From: DATAVB01 sp040414495 | Lineage (GTDB): Bacteria > Actinomycetota > Actinomycetes > Mycobacteriales > QHCD01 | Assembly (NCBI GenBank): GCA_040414495.1 | Contig: JBEDUI010000283.1 | Span: 1-31,378, forward strand | Length of the DNA: 31,378 nt | Direction of reading: 5' to 3' | Shown here: positions 1 through 8,510 of the stretch, in pieces | Layout of the letters: the number at the start of each line of letters is the position of its first letter | How positions within the stretch are numbered: position 1 is the stretch's first letter | Notes under the pieces: generated by a model | The model's database searches: none | What the model saw: only the letters and a program-made list of their open reading frames with translations | What the model was told of the DNA's origin: nothing | Position numbers and translations under genes: made by a program

Positions 1-851
1 GCGGCGGTCAACCCGGCATCGGTCCAACCGCGGGACTGGCTCTGAGCCCGCTTCACCTTCCACGGCGGCATGCCCAGCGAGGTCGCCAGCGAATACGGAT
101 TGCCGCCACCGGCCGAACTGACCCGGGCGATCGTCCGCACTCCGTCGGCCAGCGCGTCGGCTACCAACACGTGCGCCACTCCGACCGACAGCGCCCACCG
201 CAACGTTTCCAGCGCTCCGGCCACATCGCCGAGCACGGCTCGGTCGGCGACCGCGAACCCGGTCACCTCGGCCCGACCGCGGTGGTACCGGGCGACCGCA
301 TCGGCGTCGATGTGTCCGCCGGAGTCGGCCGTCAGCTGACTGCACGCCGCCGCCAGCTCGCGTAGGTCCGTACCGACCGCGTCCAGCAGCGCGGCCGCGG
401 CCGGCGGGCTGATCTTGCCGCCGGCTCGGGCTACCTCGGCCCGTACGAACTCGATCCGCTCGCTGGCCCCCTTCAGCGGCTTGCATTCCACGACGTCGGC
501 CTTGGCCGATTTCAGCGCGGCCAGCAACGCCTTGCCCTTGGCGCCGCCGGCGTGCACCGCGACCAGCGTGATCGAGTCATCCGGATTCTTGGCGTACGCG
601 GTGATCACATCGGCGATCTCGGCCCGCGCGTCCTGGGCGCGCTGCACCACGATCACCCGGCGCTGCGCGAACAGCGACGGCGAGAGCAGGTCGTAGATCA
701 CGCCCGGCTCTATATCGGCCGCCGCGATCTCCCGTACGTCGGTCTCCGGGTCGAGCTGCCGCGCAGCTGCGATGGTGTCCGACACCGCCCGGGCCACCAA
801 CAACTCTTCGTCACCAACAACCAGACGTAGCGGCGGCAGCTCGGCACTCAT
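1..851 (-). CDS. holA: DNA polymerase III subunit delta (3' end cut by the window edge)
   Basis: The minus-strand frame opens at ATG 851 (MSAELPPLRLVVGDEELLVA) and stays open to the left edge, giving about 283 residues; an actinobacterial HolA is a little over 300, so only the C-terminus is missing. HolA is the clamp-loader subunit that opens the sliding beta clamp. The N-terminal GDEELLVARAV segment and the helical domain with SLFAQRRVIVVQ fit the DNA_pol3_delta family. The C-terminal part (PPWKVKRAQSQSRGW) matches the usual KxxxxxxQxRxW-like collar region. No good Shine-Dalgarno is visible before 851. It lies downstream of comEC, as in other actinobacteria, but the two are separated here by four plus-strand genes, which is less usual. 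Confidence 0.88.
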   Translation of the reverse strand, partial: MSAELPPLRLVVGDEELLVARAVSDTIAAARQLDPETDVREIAAADIEPGVIYDLLSPSLFAQRRVIVVQRAQDARAEIADVITAYAKNPDDSITLVAVHAGGAKGKALLAALKSAKADVVECKPLKGASERIEFVRAEVARAGGKISPPAAAALLDAVGTDLRELAAACSQLTADSGGHIDADAVARYHRGRAEVTGFAVADRAVLGDVAGALETLRWALSVGVAHVLVADALADGVRTIARVSSAGGGNPYSLATSLGMPPWKVKRAQSQSRGWTDAGLTA

Positions 852-1063
852 GACCACATCGTGTCATGTACCGGCGACAGACTCCCGGCTACGCGCCGTC
901 CTCAAGCAGGCGTCGTTGGCCGGGCACTCTGCGCACGACGCTGTGAGCTGTGTGTGTTTTACGCCAAGATTTCGTACCGTTTCGCGGCCTCTCCCGTTCT
1001 TCACGTCGACGGTGGTCAGGTTCCGGTGTTGGCTAGCGTCGAACTGTCAGGCAGGAGGAATCG

Positions 1064-2092
1064 ATGCAGGCCATTCGGTGGTACGGGCGCGGCGATGTCC
1101 GACTCGATACGGTGCCCGAGCCAGCGGCGCCGCCGGTCGGGTGGACCCGGCTGCGGGTTGAGGTGTGCGGGATCTGCGGCACCGATCTGGAGGAGTACCT
1201 GGCCGGGCCGCTGGTCATGCCCGGCGACACGCCACATCCGCTGACCCAAGCCGTGCCGCCGATCACGATGGGGCACGAAATCGTGGGTGTGGTCGACGAG
1301 GTCGGGCCGGGCAGCCTGCTCGAGGTCGGCACTCGCGTCGCGGTAGATGGCAACCTGTTCTGTGGCACCTGCGACTCGTGTCGGCGGGGCGATTTCACGT
1401 TGTGCGCCAAGCGGGCCGCCCTCGGGCAGGGACTCGATGGCGGGCTGGCCGAATACGTGCTGGCGCCCGAATACAGCTGCGTCCGGTACGACAACGAGCC
1501 GGAAATCGCCGCTTTCGCCGAACCGTTGTCGGTAGCGGTTCGCGCAGTGCGCCGCGGCCGGGTCGGAATCGGCGACCGGGTCGGCATTCTCGGCGCCGGC
1601 ACGATCGGCCTGCTGCTCACGCAGACCGCGCGGCTGGCCGGTGCCGCCGACATCACGGTGGTCGAGCCGCATCCGCAGCGGCGCGCGCTCGCCATGCAAC
1701 TGGGGGCCGACCGGGCCATCGAGGCGGCCGACCTGGACGACGCGCCGGACGTGACGTTCGACGTCAGCGGGAAATCAGACGTGTCGGCACTGGCCGTGCG
1801 CTGGGTTCGGCGCGGCGGCCGGGCGGTACTGCTCAGTGTCTTCAACGGCACCGTACCGGTCGACATGATGAATTTCCTGATGGGCGAAAAAGAAGTAATC
1901 GCGTCACTGTCGCATTCGTACAGTGACGATTTCCCGGCCGCGGTCCGTTTGCTGGAACGCGGTGCGGTGACCGTAAAACCCTTGATTTCCGACCGGCTGG
2001 CACTGTCCGATGTGATCAGTGGAGGCTTCGAAGCGTTACGCGACGAGCCCAGCGAACACATGAAGGTGCTGGCATTTCCCGGAAATATGTAA
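1064..2092 (+). CDS. Zinc-dependent medium-chain alcohol dehydrogenase
   Basis: This 342-residue protein has the full MDR zinc dehydrogenase layout. The N-terminal GroES-like domain carries catalytic-zinc ligands Cys35, His71 (in GHE) and probably Glu153. A structural-zinc lobe has Cys100, Cys103, Cys106 and Cys114. The Rossmann domain follows, with GAGTIG at 177-182. Glu201 at the end of the second beta strand favours NAD(H) over NADP(H). Overall it resembles the butanediol, sorbitol and threonine dehydrogenase branch (COG1063); the substrate cannot be read from the sequence. The start is well supported: AGGAGG at 1053-1058 lies 5 nt before the ATG. A possible -10 TAGCGT is at 1034-1039, but its -35 is poor. 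A hairpin follows the stop, so the gene looks monocistronic. Confidence 0.88.
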   Translation: MQAIRWYGRGDVRLDTVPEPAAPPVGWTRLRVEVCGICGTDLEEYLAGPLVMPGDTPHPLTQAVPPITMGHEIVGVVDEVGPGSLLEVGTRVAVDGNLFCGTCDSCRRGDFTLCAKRAALGQGLDGGLAEYVLAPEYSCVRYDNEPEIAAFAEPLSVAVRAVRRGRVGIGDRVGILGAGTIGLLLTQTARLAGAADITVVEPHPQRRALAMQLGADRAIEAADLDDAPDVTFDVSGKSDVSALAVRWVRRGGRAVLLSVFNGTVPVDMMNFLMGEKEVIASLSHSYSDDFPAAVRLLERGAVTVKPLISDRLALSDVISGGFEALRDEPSEHMKVLAFPGNM

Positions 2093-2113
2093 GGCCGGAA
2101 TCACCGACGGGGT

Positions 2114-2133
2114 TGGCCCGGAGAGTCGGGCCA
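2114..2133 (+). terminator. Hairpin terminator candidate after the alcohol dehydrogenase
   Basis: A perfect 7-bp stem TGGCCCG / CGGGCCA encloses the loop GAGAGT, 21 nt past the dehydrogenase stop. There is no T-tract, which is common for actinobacterial terminators. It is the only compact hairpin in this gap. Confidence 0.5.
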
Positions 2134-2235
2134 GCTCTGCTCGCTTGGCCAGCCGAAGCTGCCGCCGCACCGCCCGGGCTCGACAGCGATTCCCGGCGTC
2201 GGCCGGCGATTCCCTGGCCTCGGCGGGAAATCCGA

Positions 2236-2265
2236 TTGACGCTGGCCCGCGGGCCCATGGATACT
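2236..2265 (+). promoter_or_regulatory. Promoter of the MFS-GNAT pair with a palindrome in its spacer
   Basis: A -35 TTGACG (2236-2241) and a -10 GATACT (2260-2265) are separated by 18 bp, the best sigma70-type promoter in this part of the window. The spacer contains the perfect 12-bp palindrome GGCCCGCGGGCC (2244-2255), placed where a repressor or MerR-like regulator could act. The predicted transcript start near 2272 leaves a leader of about 28 nt. Confidence 0.55.
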
Positions 2266-2299
2266 CCGCGCACGTAGTCGGACGAGCCCGGGAGTGCCA

Positions 2300-3574
2300 G
2301 TGGCACCACGCAACCCGGCCGTCCCGATATACCTGCTGCTCTCCGGCGCGACGGCCGGGCTGTTCGCGCTCGTTACCACGCTGAACCTCGTCTACCAGGC
2401 CACGGTGGTCGGCCTGAGCCCGCTGCAACTCGTTCTGGTCGGAACGATGCTGGAGGCGGTCATCTTCGTGGCCGAGATACCGACCGGCGTGGTGGCCGAC
2501 CTCTACAGCCGTCGGCGCAGCATCCTGATCGGTCTGGCGCTGCTGGGCGCTGGCTGGATTCTGGAAGGGTCGGTGCCGGCATTTGGCGCCATATTGGGCG
2601 CGCAGGTGCTGTGGGGCGTCGGTTACACATTCACCAGCGGGGCGACCGATGCCTGGCTGGCCGATGAGGTGAGCGCGGACACCGACGACGCGGGCGTCGC
2701 ATTGATCTTCGTACGTGGCACGAAAATGGCTCAGATCGGTACGGTGGCCGGCATGATCGGCGCAGGTCTGCTCGGCCTAGCGTGGCTGCGATTGCCGATA
2801 ATTCTGGGCGGTGTCGGCTATCTGGTGCTCAGCGCGGTGCTCCTTGGGGTGATGCCGGAGAATCATTTCCGCCCGGCCGGTTTTGGGGAACGGGCCCGGC
2901 TCGCCGCGTTGGCGCGGCAATTCGTTGCCGGTCTGGCGTTGGCGCGGCGGCGTCGGCTGGTACGCAGCCTGCTTCTGGTCAGTCTGATCGGCGGTCTGGC
3001 CAGCGAAGCGTTCGATCGACTGTGGACAGTGCATCTGCTGGATACGTTCAGGATGCCGGGCGTGGCCGGCGGATCCGGTGAGGTCATCTGGTTCACCGCG
3101 ATCGGGTTGGTCGGAACGCTGTTGTCACTGGCGGCGACAATGCTGATGGCGCGCCTATCGCCGCGCACATTGACCTCGCTGCATCCGCGTGGCCTGATGG
3201 CTGGTTTGGCTGCGGTGCAGGTGATTGCGGTAGGCGTATTCGCCGTCGCCGGACAATTGGTCGTGGCCGTGGCGATGTTGTGGCTGCGTACGATCGCGAC
3301 CGTACTGGCCGGCCCGGTCAATTCGGCCTGGCTGAACCGGAACCTCGAACCGGGAGTTCGGGCGACGGTCCTATCGATGGAAAGCCAGTTGGGCGCGGCC
3401 GGTCAGGTCGTTGGCGGGCCGATATTAGGGTGGGTCGGCAGCACATTCTCGGTTCGGGCAGCATTGTTGGGCTCCGCGCTGACCTTGGCTCCGGCCATAG
3501 GCGTTTATACCCGCGCTCCATCCGGATCAACGACAATCGACCCGACCCCAGAAGTCACGGAAGGGCACGCGTGA
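2300..3574 (+). CDS. MFS transporter
   Basis: The protein has about 424 residues and is mostly hydrophobic, with roughly twelve predicted membrane segments. Between helices 2 and 3 it has the MFS motif-A loop (TGVVADLYSRRRS, about residue 60), the hallmark of drug/H+ antiporter-like major facilitators. A charged central loop around residues 190-215 (ERARLAALARQ...ARRRRLVR) separates the two six-helix halves. It probably exports a small molecule; the substrate is unknown. GTG 2294 is also possible, but the Shine-Dalgarno GGGAG (2290-2294) overlaps it, whereas GTG 2300 has a 5-nt spacing and is preferred. Its stop overlaps the GTG of the following acetyltransferase by 4 nt, so transport and acetylation may act on the same compound. 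Confidence 0.85.
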   Translation: MAPRNPAVPIYLLLSGATAGLFALVTTLNLVYQATVVGLSPLQLVLVGTMLEAVIFVAEIPTGVVADLYSRRRSILIGLALLGAGWILEGSVPAFGAILGAQVLWGVGYTFTSGATDAWLADEVSADTDDAGVALIFVRGTKMAQIGTVAGMIGAGLLGLAWLRLPIILGGVGYLVLSAVLLGVMPENHFRPAGFGERARLAALARQFVAGLALARRRRLVRSLLLVSLIGGLASEAFDRLWTVHLLDTFRMPGVAGGSGEVIWFTAIGLVGTLLSLAATMLMARLSPRTLTSLHPRGLMAGLAAVQVIAVGVFAVAGQLVVAVAMLWLRTIATVLAGPVNSAWLNRNLEPGVRATVLSMESQLGAAGQVVGGPILGWVGSTFSVRAALLGSALTLAPAIGVYTRAPSGSTTIDPTPEVTEGHA

Positions 3575-4083
3575 TACGTCAGGCGACCGAGGCCGATCTG
3601 CCTGTGTTGCAGGACATCGAACGCTCAGCCGGGCAGGTATTTCATGGCTTCGGCATGACCGATATCGCGAACGACGAACCGCCATCGCTGGCGGAATTAC
3701 GGCGATATTGTTCGGCCGGGATGGCCTGGGTTTCGGTGGACGCCGCGGACCGACCGGTCGCGTACGTCTTAGCGGAGATCGTTGACGGAAATCTACACAT
3801 CGAACAAATCTCCGTTCATTCTGACTATGCCCGCCGTGGCATCGGACGCGAATTGATAGAGCACCTGGCTACGTTGGCTACCACGCGCGGAATATCGGCA
3901 CTGACGCTGACGACGTTCACGGAAATACCGTGGAATGCGCCGTATTATGAACGCTGCGGTTTTCGTACCATCACCGAGGCCGACAGCGGACCGGAACTGC
4001 GCGAAATCCGTCAAGCCGAGGCCGCGCGTGGGCTCGACCGCTGGCCGCGCACCAGCATGCGGCGCGATCTGAATCGCCCGTAA
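3571..4083 (+). CDS. GNAT-family N-acetyltransferase
   Basis: A 170-residue single-domain GNAT that would transfer acetyl from acetyl-CoA to a small molecule or protein amine. It starts IRQATEADLPVLQ, the classic first strand and helix. The acetyl-CoA pyrophosphate loop YARRGIGREL is at residues 86-95, and NAPYYERCGF at 122-131 is the C-terminal strand-helix signature. GTG 3571 lies inside the upstream stop (GTGA) and is preceded by GGAAGGG at 3559-3565, so translation is coupled to the MFS gene. The frame is open much further upstream, but that part reads as a shadow of the transporter. The substrate is unknown. Confidence 0.85.
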   Translation: MIRQATEADLPVLQDIERSAGQVFHGFGMTDIANDEPPSLAELRRYCSAGMAWVSVDAADRPVAYVLAEIVDGNLHIEQISVHSDYARRGIGRELIEHLATLATTRGISALTLTTFTEIPWNAPYYERCGFRTITEADSGPELREIRQAEAARGLDRWPRTSMRRDLNRP

Positions 4084-4369
4084 CGCTGCCCGCTGAGGCG
4101 GTTTGGCATCGGCCGACAGCAGAACGCCGACGCTGGCACGTTCGTCACACGACCGACAGCGTGAATGCCGAGGCTGACGAATACCAACGCTGGCCCAGTT
4201 TGCCACTGATTCGCCCACTGCGACCAGCTATGACGTCGACTCGATTCGATACTGATTCGCCCCTCCCGCGCTTCGCGTCCGACCGGGATCATTCGCGCCT
4301 GTGCGCCGGTCGCCGGCACCGCAGACTGTCGTACGGATGGCCGAGAATGACGGCAGGGAAGGGGTGGTC

Positions 4370-4897
4370 ATGGTGTCGAATGAACAATCTCCCGATCTCC
4401 CGCGCGAGGAATTGCTGGAGGTGCTGGCGCAGCAGCGTGCCGGTTTACGCAATGCCGTGCGCGGCCTGACCGAGACGCAAGCCGCGGCGCAGCCCACGGC
4501 GAGTTCGCTGTGTGCCGGGGGCCTGATCAAACACGTCGCGCGGACCGAGCGAGGCTGGATATCGGTGCGGCTGGCCGGTCGCCCGGACCCGGATCCGCCG
4601 AGCCCGGAGCACTGGGACGCCGAATTTCGCCTGGGCACCGGCGAAAACTTGCCGAGCGCGCTGGCGCTGTACGACGAAGTTGCACGCGAGACCGAGGAGA
4701 TCGTCCGGGCGTTACCCGATTTGGATTACGCGGTGAAATTGCCTGAGGCGCCGTGGTTTCCGCCGAACGCAACCTGGACCGCCCGGCGGATTCTGCTGCA
4801 CCTTATCGCCGAGACGGCGCGGCACGCCGGCCACGCCGACATCATCCGCGAATCGCTGGACGGCGCGACCGCGTACGAATTGCTGGCGTCGGGCTGA
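4370..4897 (+). CDS. DinB-superfamily protein (DUF664-like)
   Basis: A 175-residue four-helix-bundle protein. The likely metal ligands are His55 (in LIKHVARTERGW) and His152 plus His155 (in ETARHAGHADIIRE). This spacing is typical of the DUF664/DinB branch, whose members include mycothiol- and bacillithiol-dependent transferases; many others have no known role. ATG 4370 is chosen because GGGAAGGGG (4356-4364) lies 5 nt upstream; an in-frame start at 4301 would add a run with no family resemblance. The gene stands alone. The 286 bp before it (4084-4369) hold no convincing gene or promoter. A clear hairpin follows the stop. Confidence 0.82.
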   Translation: MVSNEQSPDLPREELLEVLAQQRAGLRNAVRGLTETQAAAQPTASSLCAGGLIKHVARTERGWISVRLAGRPDPDPPSPEHWDAEFRLGTGENLPSALALYDEVARETEEIVRALPDLDYAVKLPEAPWFPPNATWTARRILLHLIAETARHAGHADIIRESLDGATAYELLASG

Positions 4898-4898
4898 G

Positions 4899-4921
4899 CC
4901 GTTTCGCTTTGTCAGAAACGG
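4899..4921 (+). terminator. Hairpin immediately after the DinB gene
   Basis: A perfect 7-bp stem CCGTTTC / GAAACGG with a 9-nt loop begins 2 nt after the stop codon. Part of its loop and right arm (TTTGTCAGAAA) resembles the start of the 62-bp repeat that follows, so it may be a degenerate relative of that unit. Confidence 0.6.
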
Positions 4922-4948
4922 GTTGGCGCTTCGGACCGGATATGCGAG

Positions 4949-5072
4949 CGCCTTGTCGGAAATGCCCGACGAGCCGGCCCCGGGCTGCGGCATCAGGAGC
5001 GGGCTGCGGCCGCCTTGTCGGAAATGCCCGACGAGCCGGCCCCGGGCCGCGGCATCAGGAGCGGACTGCGGC
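4949..5072. repeat. 62-bp tandem duplication, two copies, each with a hairpin
   Basis: Copy 1 is 4949-5010 and copy 2 is 5011-5072; they differ at two positions. Each unit contains the inverted repeat CTTGTCGG-AAATGC-CCGACGAG (8-bp stem with one T-G pair; 4952-4973 in copy 1) and a GC-rich tail. The array fills the gap between the converging DinB and comEC genes, so the repeated hairpins could terminate transcription from both sides. Confidence 0.9.
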
Positions 5073-5086
5073 CGCGCGGACCGCGC

Positions 5087-7402
5087 TCAACTCGTTGGCG
5101 ATGCCCGCGCGCGGTGGCTACTGACCGACTGCACTCTCCGGACCGAACACGTAGCGATCGATCCTTCTTCATCGGTGCGCTTGACCCGCATTCCCAGGCC
5201 ACGCAGGGCGGCCAGCAGCGTCGGCGCCGGTTGACCGTAATCGTTGTGCGCGCCGACCGAAATCACCGCGAGCCGCGCTCCCGTGGCGGCCAGAAAGCCT
5301 TGGTCGAAGTACTCGGACCCGTGATGTGGCACCTTCAGAACGTCCGCCCGCAGGTCCACGCCGGAGCGCACCAACGCATGCTGTTCCTCCGGCGCGGCAT
5401 CACCGGTCAGCAGGATCCGCTGACCGCCCACGGTCGCCCGGACGATGAGCGACGAATTGTTGGAATCCGACGTCGTGCCGTGGCTGGCCCGGGTCGGAGC
5501 CAACACCTCGAGCCGCACATCCCCGAACCGCCAGCGCTGACCGGCAACCCACTGCTGCACGGTCAACCCGTGGCCGGCCGCGGCGGCGGACAGCGTCGCC
5601 CACCCGGTCGGCGGGCTACGTACCGGACCGGTCGCCACCGCATCGACCCGCCGACCGTCAAACACGCCCGGCGCGCCATCGACGTGATCGGCGTCCAGGT
5701 GTGAGGCCAACAGCAACCGAACCCGGCGGGCATGCAGCGTACGTAGGCAGTCATCGATCGACGGGGACTGCAGCCCGGCGTCAACCACGACCACGTTGCC
5801 ACCGCCCGCGTTGAGCACCAGCCCGTCGCCCTGTCCGACATCGCAGGCAACGAACCGCCAACCCGGCGGCGGCCAGCCCGGAGCCACGAGCTGCACCGGA
5901 ACCACGACCAGCGCCGCACCGACCATCCCGGCGCCCGCGACCCGACGCGTCGGCCGCCACCACAGCAGCCACACGGTCGCGCCAATGACCGCCGCCAACA
6001 GCAGCGCGCCACCCATCCCCTGCGGCCACCTGAGCACAGCGTCCGGCATCGCCGCCCCGTGCTGGGCGACCGCGACGATCCAGCGGGCCGGCCATCCGGC
6101 GATCCACGCGATCCCGGTCGCAGCGCCGAGCGAGATCGGCGCCACCATCGCGACCAGGACGCCGAGAACCGTGGCCGGCGCCACCGCCGGCTCGGTCAAC
6201 ACGTTGGCCGGGATCGAGACCAGGCTCACCTGCCCGCTGATCGCGGCTACCAGCGGCGCGCTGGCCACATGCGCCGCGGTCGCAATGGCGAGCGCTTCGG
6301 CGAGTCCGGCCGGTACATGCCATGAGCGCAGTCGGCGAGCCCAGGCCGGTGCCACCAACAGCAGCGCCGCCGTAGCCAATGCGGACATCGCGAATCCCGG
6401 ATCGGCGGCCAGGGCGGGCGAGACGAACATCAGCGCGAGGACCGTCGCGGCCAGACCCGGAACCGCCGCCCGCGGCCGACCGGTCGCCAGCGCGACCAGG
6501 GCGAGCGCGCCCATGACCGCGGCCCGCAACACGCTCGGCGATGGTCGGGCCAGGATCACGAACCCGATCAACGCCATGCCCGCGCAGACCGCCGACGTAC
6601 GCGGCCCGGCCCGTAACCAGCGCAGCAGGAACAGCACCGCGCCGGCCACGATCGAGCAGTTCGCGCCGCTTACCGCCGTCAGGTGCGTGAGACCGGTCGT
6701 CTGGAAATCCGCCGTCAACGCCGGGCTCAAACCCGACGTATCCCCGTCGACCAGACCCGGCAACAGACCGCGCGGCCCGTCCGGCAAACCAGCCACAGCT
6801 CGCCGCAAACCGGCCCGCAGGCCGCCGGCCAACCGCTGCAGCCGGGACGGCGCCGACACGTCCAGCGGCGGACTGCGGGCCGAGAGCACGGCCACGGTCA
6901 GATCGCCACCCCGCGGCGGCAGCAACCGACCGTCCGCCACGAGCCGCTGGCTCGGCAACAACGCGCCCCAACTGTCCAACGGCGCGAGCACCAAACCCGA
7001 ACCCGACAGCCGCCAGCGCCGCCCGGCCGCGGTAGCCGAACGCAGAGTGACCGGGACCGCGACCTCGCGCTGACCCGGAATGGCGGAGGCGATCGGGTGC
7101 GGGTCGCCGGCCACCACGACCGTCAGCCTCGCCGATCCGTGGTGCCGCGCCAGGTCCATCAACGGTGAGGCATCCCGGGCCGCGACCCGCCACCCGATTG
7201 CCAGCGCCGCCGCGGCCGCCGCACCGGCGACCAACGCCAGGGCGTACCCGAGCGGAGTCCGGGTCAACCAGGCGATCAGCGCGCCGACACCGCAGAACCC
7301 GGCCAACACAAACGACGTCGCCGGCGCCACGTTCAACCCCAGCCAGGTGATCAACCAGACGGCCACCGCGGCCGGCGCCAGCCGGACATCGATGCCGTTC
7401 AC
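5087..7402 (-). CDS. comEC: ComEC/Rec2 competence DNA-uptake channel with metallo-beta-lactamase domain
   Basis: A 771-residue membrane protein that carries one strand of incoming DNA across the cytoplasmic membrane. Residues 10-75 hold the first membrane helices, and about 80-190 the extracytoplasmic OB-like part. The Competence domain begins near 210 (DGD 219-221; HLTAVSGANCS 240-250) and continues as a helical bundle to about 505. The C-terminal metallo-beta-lactamase domain has DVGQGDG (521-527), HLDADH (568-573), LLTGDA (664-669), PHHGS (692-696) and GSIA (747-750), so the proposed nuclease active site is intact. GTG 7402 overlaps the comEA stop by 4 nt (GTGA), which fixes the start by coupling; in-frame sequence further upstream is a shadow of comEA. 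Confidence 0.93.
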   Translation of the reverse strand: MNGIDVRLAPAAVAVWLITWLGLNVAPATSFVLAGFCGVGALIAWLTRTPLGYALALVAGAAAAAALAIGWRVAARDASPLMDLARHHGSARLTVVVAGDPHPIASAIPGQREVAVPVTLRSATAAGRRWRLSGSGLVLAPLDSWGALLPSQRLVADGRLLPPRGGDLTVAVLSARSPPLDVSAPSRLQRLAGGLRAGLRRAVAGLPDGPRGLLPGLVDGDTSGLSPALTADFQTTGLTHLTAVSGANCSIVAGAVLFLLRWLRAGPRTSAVCAGMALIGFVILARPSPSVLRAAVMGALALVALATGRPRAAVPGLAATVLALMFVSPALAADPGFAMSALATAALLLVAPAWARRLRSWHVPAGLAEALAIATAAHVASAPLVAAISGQVSLVSIPANVLTEPAVAPATVLGVLVAMVAPISLGAATGIAWIAGWPARWIVAVAQHGAAMPDAVLRWPQGMGGALLLAAVIGATVWLLWWRPTRRVAGAGMVGAALVVVPVQLVAPGWPPPGWRFVACDVGQGDGLVLNAGGGNVVVVDAGLQSPSIDDCLRTLHARRVRLLLASHLDADHVDGAPGVFDGRRVDAVATGPVRSPPTGWATLSAAAAGHGLTVQQWVAGQRWRFGDVRLEVLAPTRASHGTTSDSNNSSLIVRATVGGQRILLTGDAAPEEQHALVRSGVDLRADVLKVPHHGSEYFDQGFLAATGARLAVISVGAHNDYGQPAPTLLAALRGLGMRVKRTDEEGSIATCSVRRVQSVSSHRARASPTS

Positions 7403-8418
7403 AACGTGACCAGCGGAGCGAGTGCGGCGTACTTGGCCGGCCCAATGCCCGACACATCCTGCAGCTGATCGACGCTCTGAAACGGCCCGTTCGCGGTGCG
7501 CCAATCCACGATCTTCTGCGCCGTCACCGCGCCCACACCTGGCAGGGAATCCAACTGCTCGACCGTGGCCGTATTCAGGTTGACCGGCGTACCGGGCGCC
7601 GACGAACCGGCCGCGGGAGCCGACCCGCCGCCACCTGGATCCCCAGCCGCTGAAGGCAAACCGACCACGACCTGCTCGCCGTCGGTCAGCAGAGCCGCGA
7701 GGTTCAGCAGGCCCAGGTGCGCACCTGGCGCCACCCCGCCAGCGGCCGCGACCGCGTCCACCACCCGAGATCCGGCCGGCAACTGCACCACGCCTGGATG
7801 TCGTACCTTTCCCGCCACCGCGACCGTGATCCGCCCGGCCGACGGACTCACCGACGGCCGTACCGTCGGCTGCACCGACGATCCGATCGCGGTCGGTACG
7901 GCGGACGGAGGCGGAAGCGACTGCGGCGTCGGGCGGGCGTGCCACACCACCAGCCCGGTCACCACGGCCGCGAGCGCCACCAACGCCACCACGACCAGGG
8001 CACCACGTCGGCTCGGATCCCACCGCAGCCGGTCCCGCAGCGACGACCGCCCCGGGTCAAGGGGCTCCCACGCCTCATCCGAATCCGCGGTCACTGCCGG
8101 CTCCTTTCCGTCTGGGCGCGGGGGATCTTCGGCCGCGAGATCAGGAGGTGCGAGATCCTGAGCCACGAAATCTGGGGCCACGAAATCTGGCGGCGCGAGA
8201 TCGTGAGCCACGAAATCCGCAGGCGCGGGATCAGGAGGCGCGAAATCCGCAGGCGCGAGATCAGGAGGTGCCAGATCTTGGCGTACGGAATCTCGAGATG
8301 CAGGCGGGCCGAGGTCGTCGGCCGGCACCCAGCCGGCGCGCAACAGCGCCTGCAGCCGGGAGCCCGCCGCCTCAGCATCCCGAGCCGACCGCGAACCTGA
8401 CCTAAAGAGAACCCGCAC
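7399..8418 (-). CDS. comEA: ComEA DNA receptor with SLBB and helix-hairpin-helix domains
   Basis: A 339-residue membrane-anchored DNA receptor that hands DNA to ComEC. In order: a cytoplasmic N-terminus (1-137) containing a proline-rich pentapeptide run (48-97); one membrane helix (138-160); a Ser/Pro/Thr linker (161-194); an SLBB domain (about 196-255); a Gly/Ser linker; and a helix-hairpin-helix domain at 278-339 (VNLNTATVEQLDSLPGVG, then SGIGPAKYAAL). Typical actinobacterial ComEA proteins are 200-300 residues, so the N-terminal extension is the odd part. GTG 8418 has no Shine-Dalgarno, but TAGCGT at 8432-8427 lies 8 nt upstream, consistent with a leaderless start. A later start inside the repeat cannot be excluded. 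Confidence 0.9.
   Translation of the reverse strand: MRVLFRSGSRSARDAEAAGSRLQALLRAGWVPADDLGPPASRDSVRQDLAPPDLAPADFAPPDPAPADFVAHDLAPPDFVAPDFVAQDLAPPDLAAEDPPRPDGKEPAVTADSDEAWEPLDPGRSSLRDRLRWDPSRRGALVVVALVALAAVVTGLVVWHARPTPQSLPPPSAVPTAIGSSVQPTVRPSVSPSAGRITVAVAGKVRHPGVVQLPAGSRVVDAVAAAGGVAPGAHLGLLNLAALLTDGEQVVVGLPSAAGDPGGGGSAPAAGSSAPGTPVNLNTATVEQLDSLPGVGAVTAQKIVDWRTANGPFQSVDQLQDVSGIGPAKYAALAPLVTL
8128..8277 (-). repeat. 15-bp tandem repeats encoding pentapeptides inside comEA
   Basis: Ten consecutive 15-bp units encode DLAPP, DLAPA, DFAPP, DPAPA, DFVAH, DLAPP, DFVAP, DFVAQ, DLAPP and DLAAE (ComEA residues 48-97); an eleventh decayed unit (DPPRP) follows. Asp is fixed at position 1, while the other positions vary within a small set. 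Because the unit is a multiple of three, copy-number change would keep the frame. Overlapping frames are also open and repetitive here, an artefact of the array. Confidence 0.9.
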
Positions 8419-8510
8419 GGGAACCGACGCTAGAAACGAAACCAGCGCAGATGGCCGTACGACCGCGATCTGTGGATGACCGCAAACCTGTGGATGGGAG
8501 GATTGACAAC

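Noticed and set aside
1033..2061. 342-residue open frame on the minus strand opposite the alcohol dehydrogenase
   Set aside because: The plus-strand frame has all MDR zinc and NAD motifs and a strong Shine-Dalgarno; the antisense frame is Ser/Arg/Thr-rich with no family features and results from high GC.
5781..7457. Long alternative frames on both strands within comEC
   Set aside because: They are Arg/Gly/Ala-rich shadows of a well-supported ComEC; the high third-base GC keeps them open.
7403..8023. N-terminal extension of comEC
   Set aside because: It overlaps comEA completely, and the GTGA overlap at 7402-7399 gives a natural start.
8128..8277. CRISPR-like array
   Set aside because: The units are 15-bp contiguous coding repeats without spacers.
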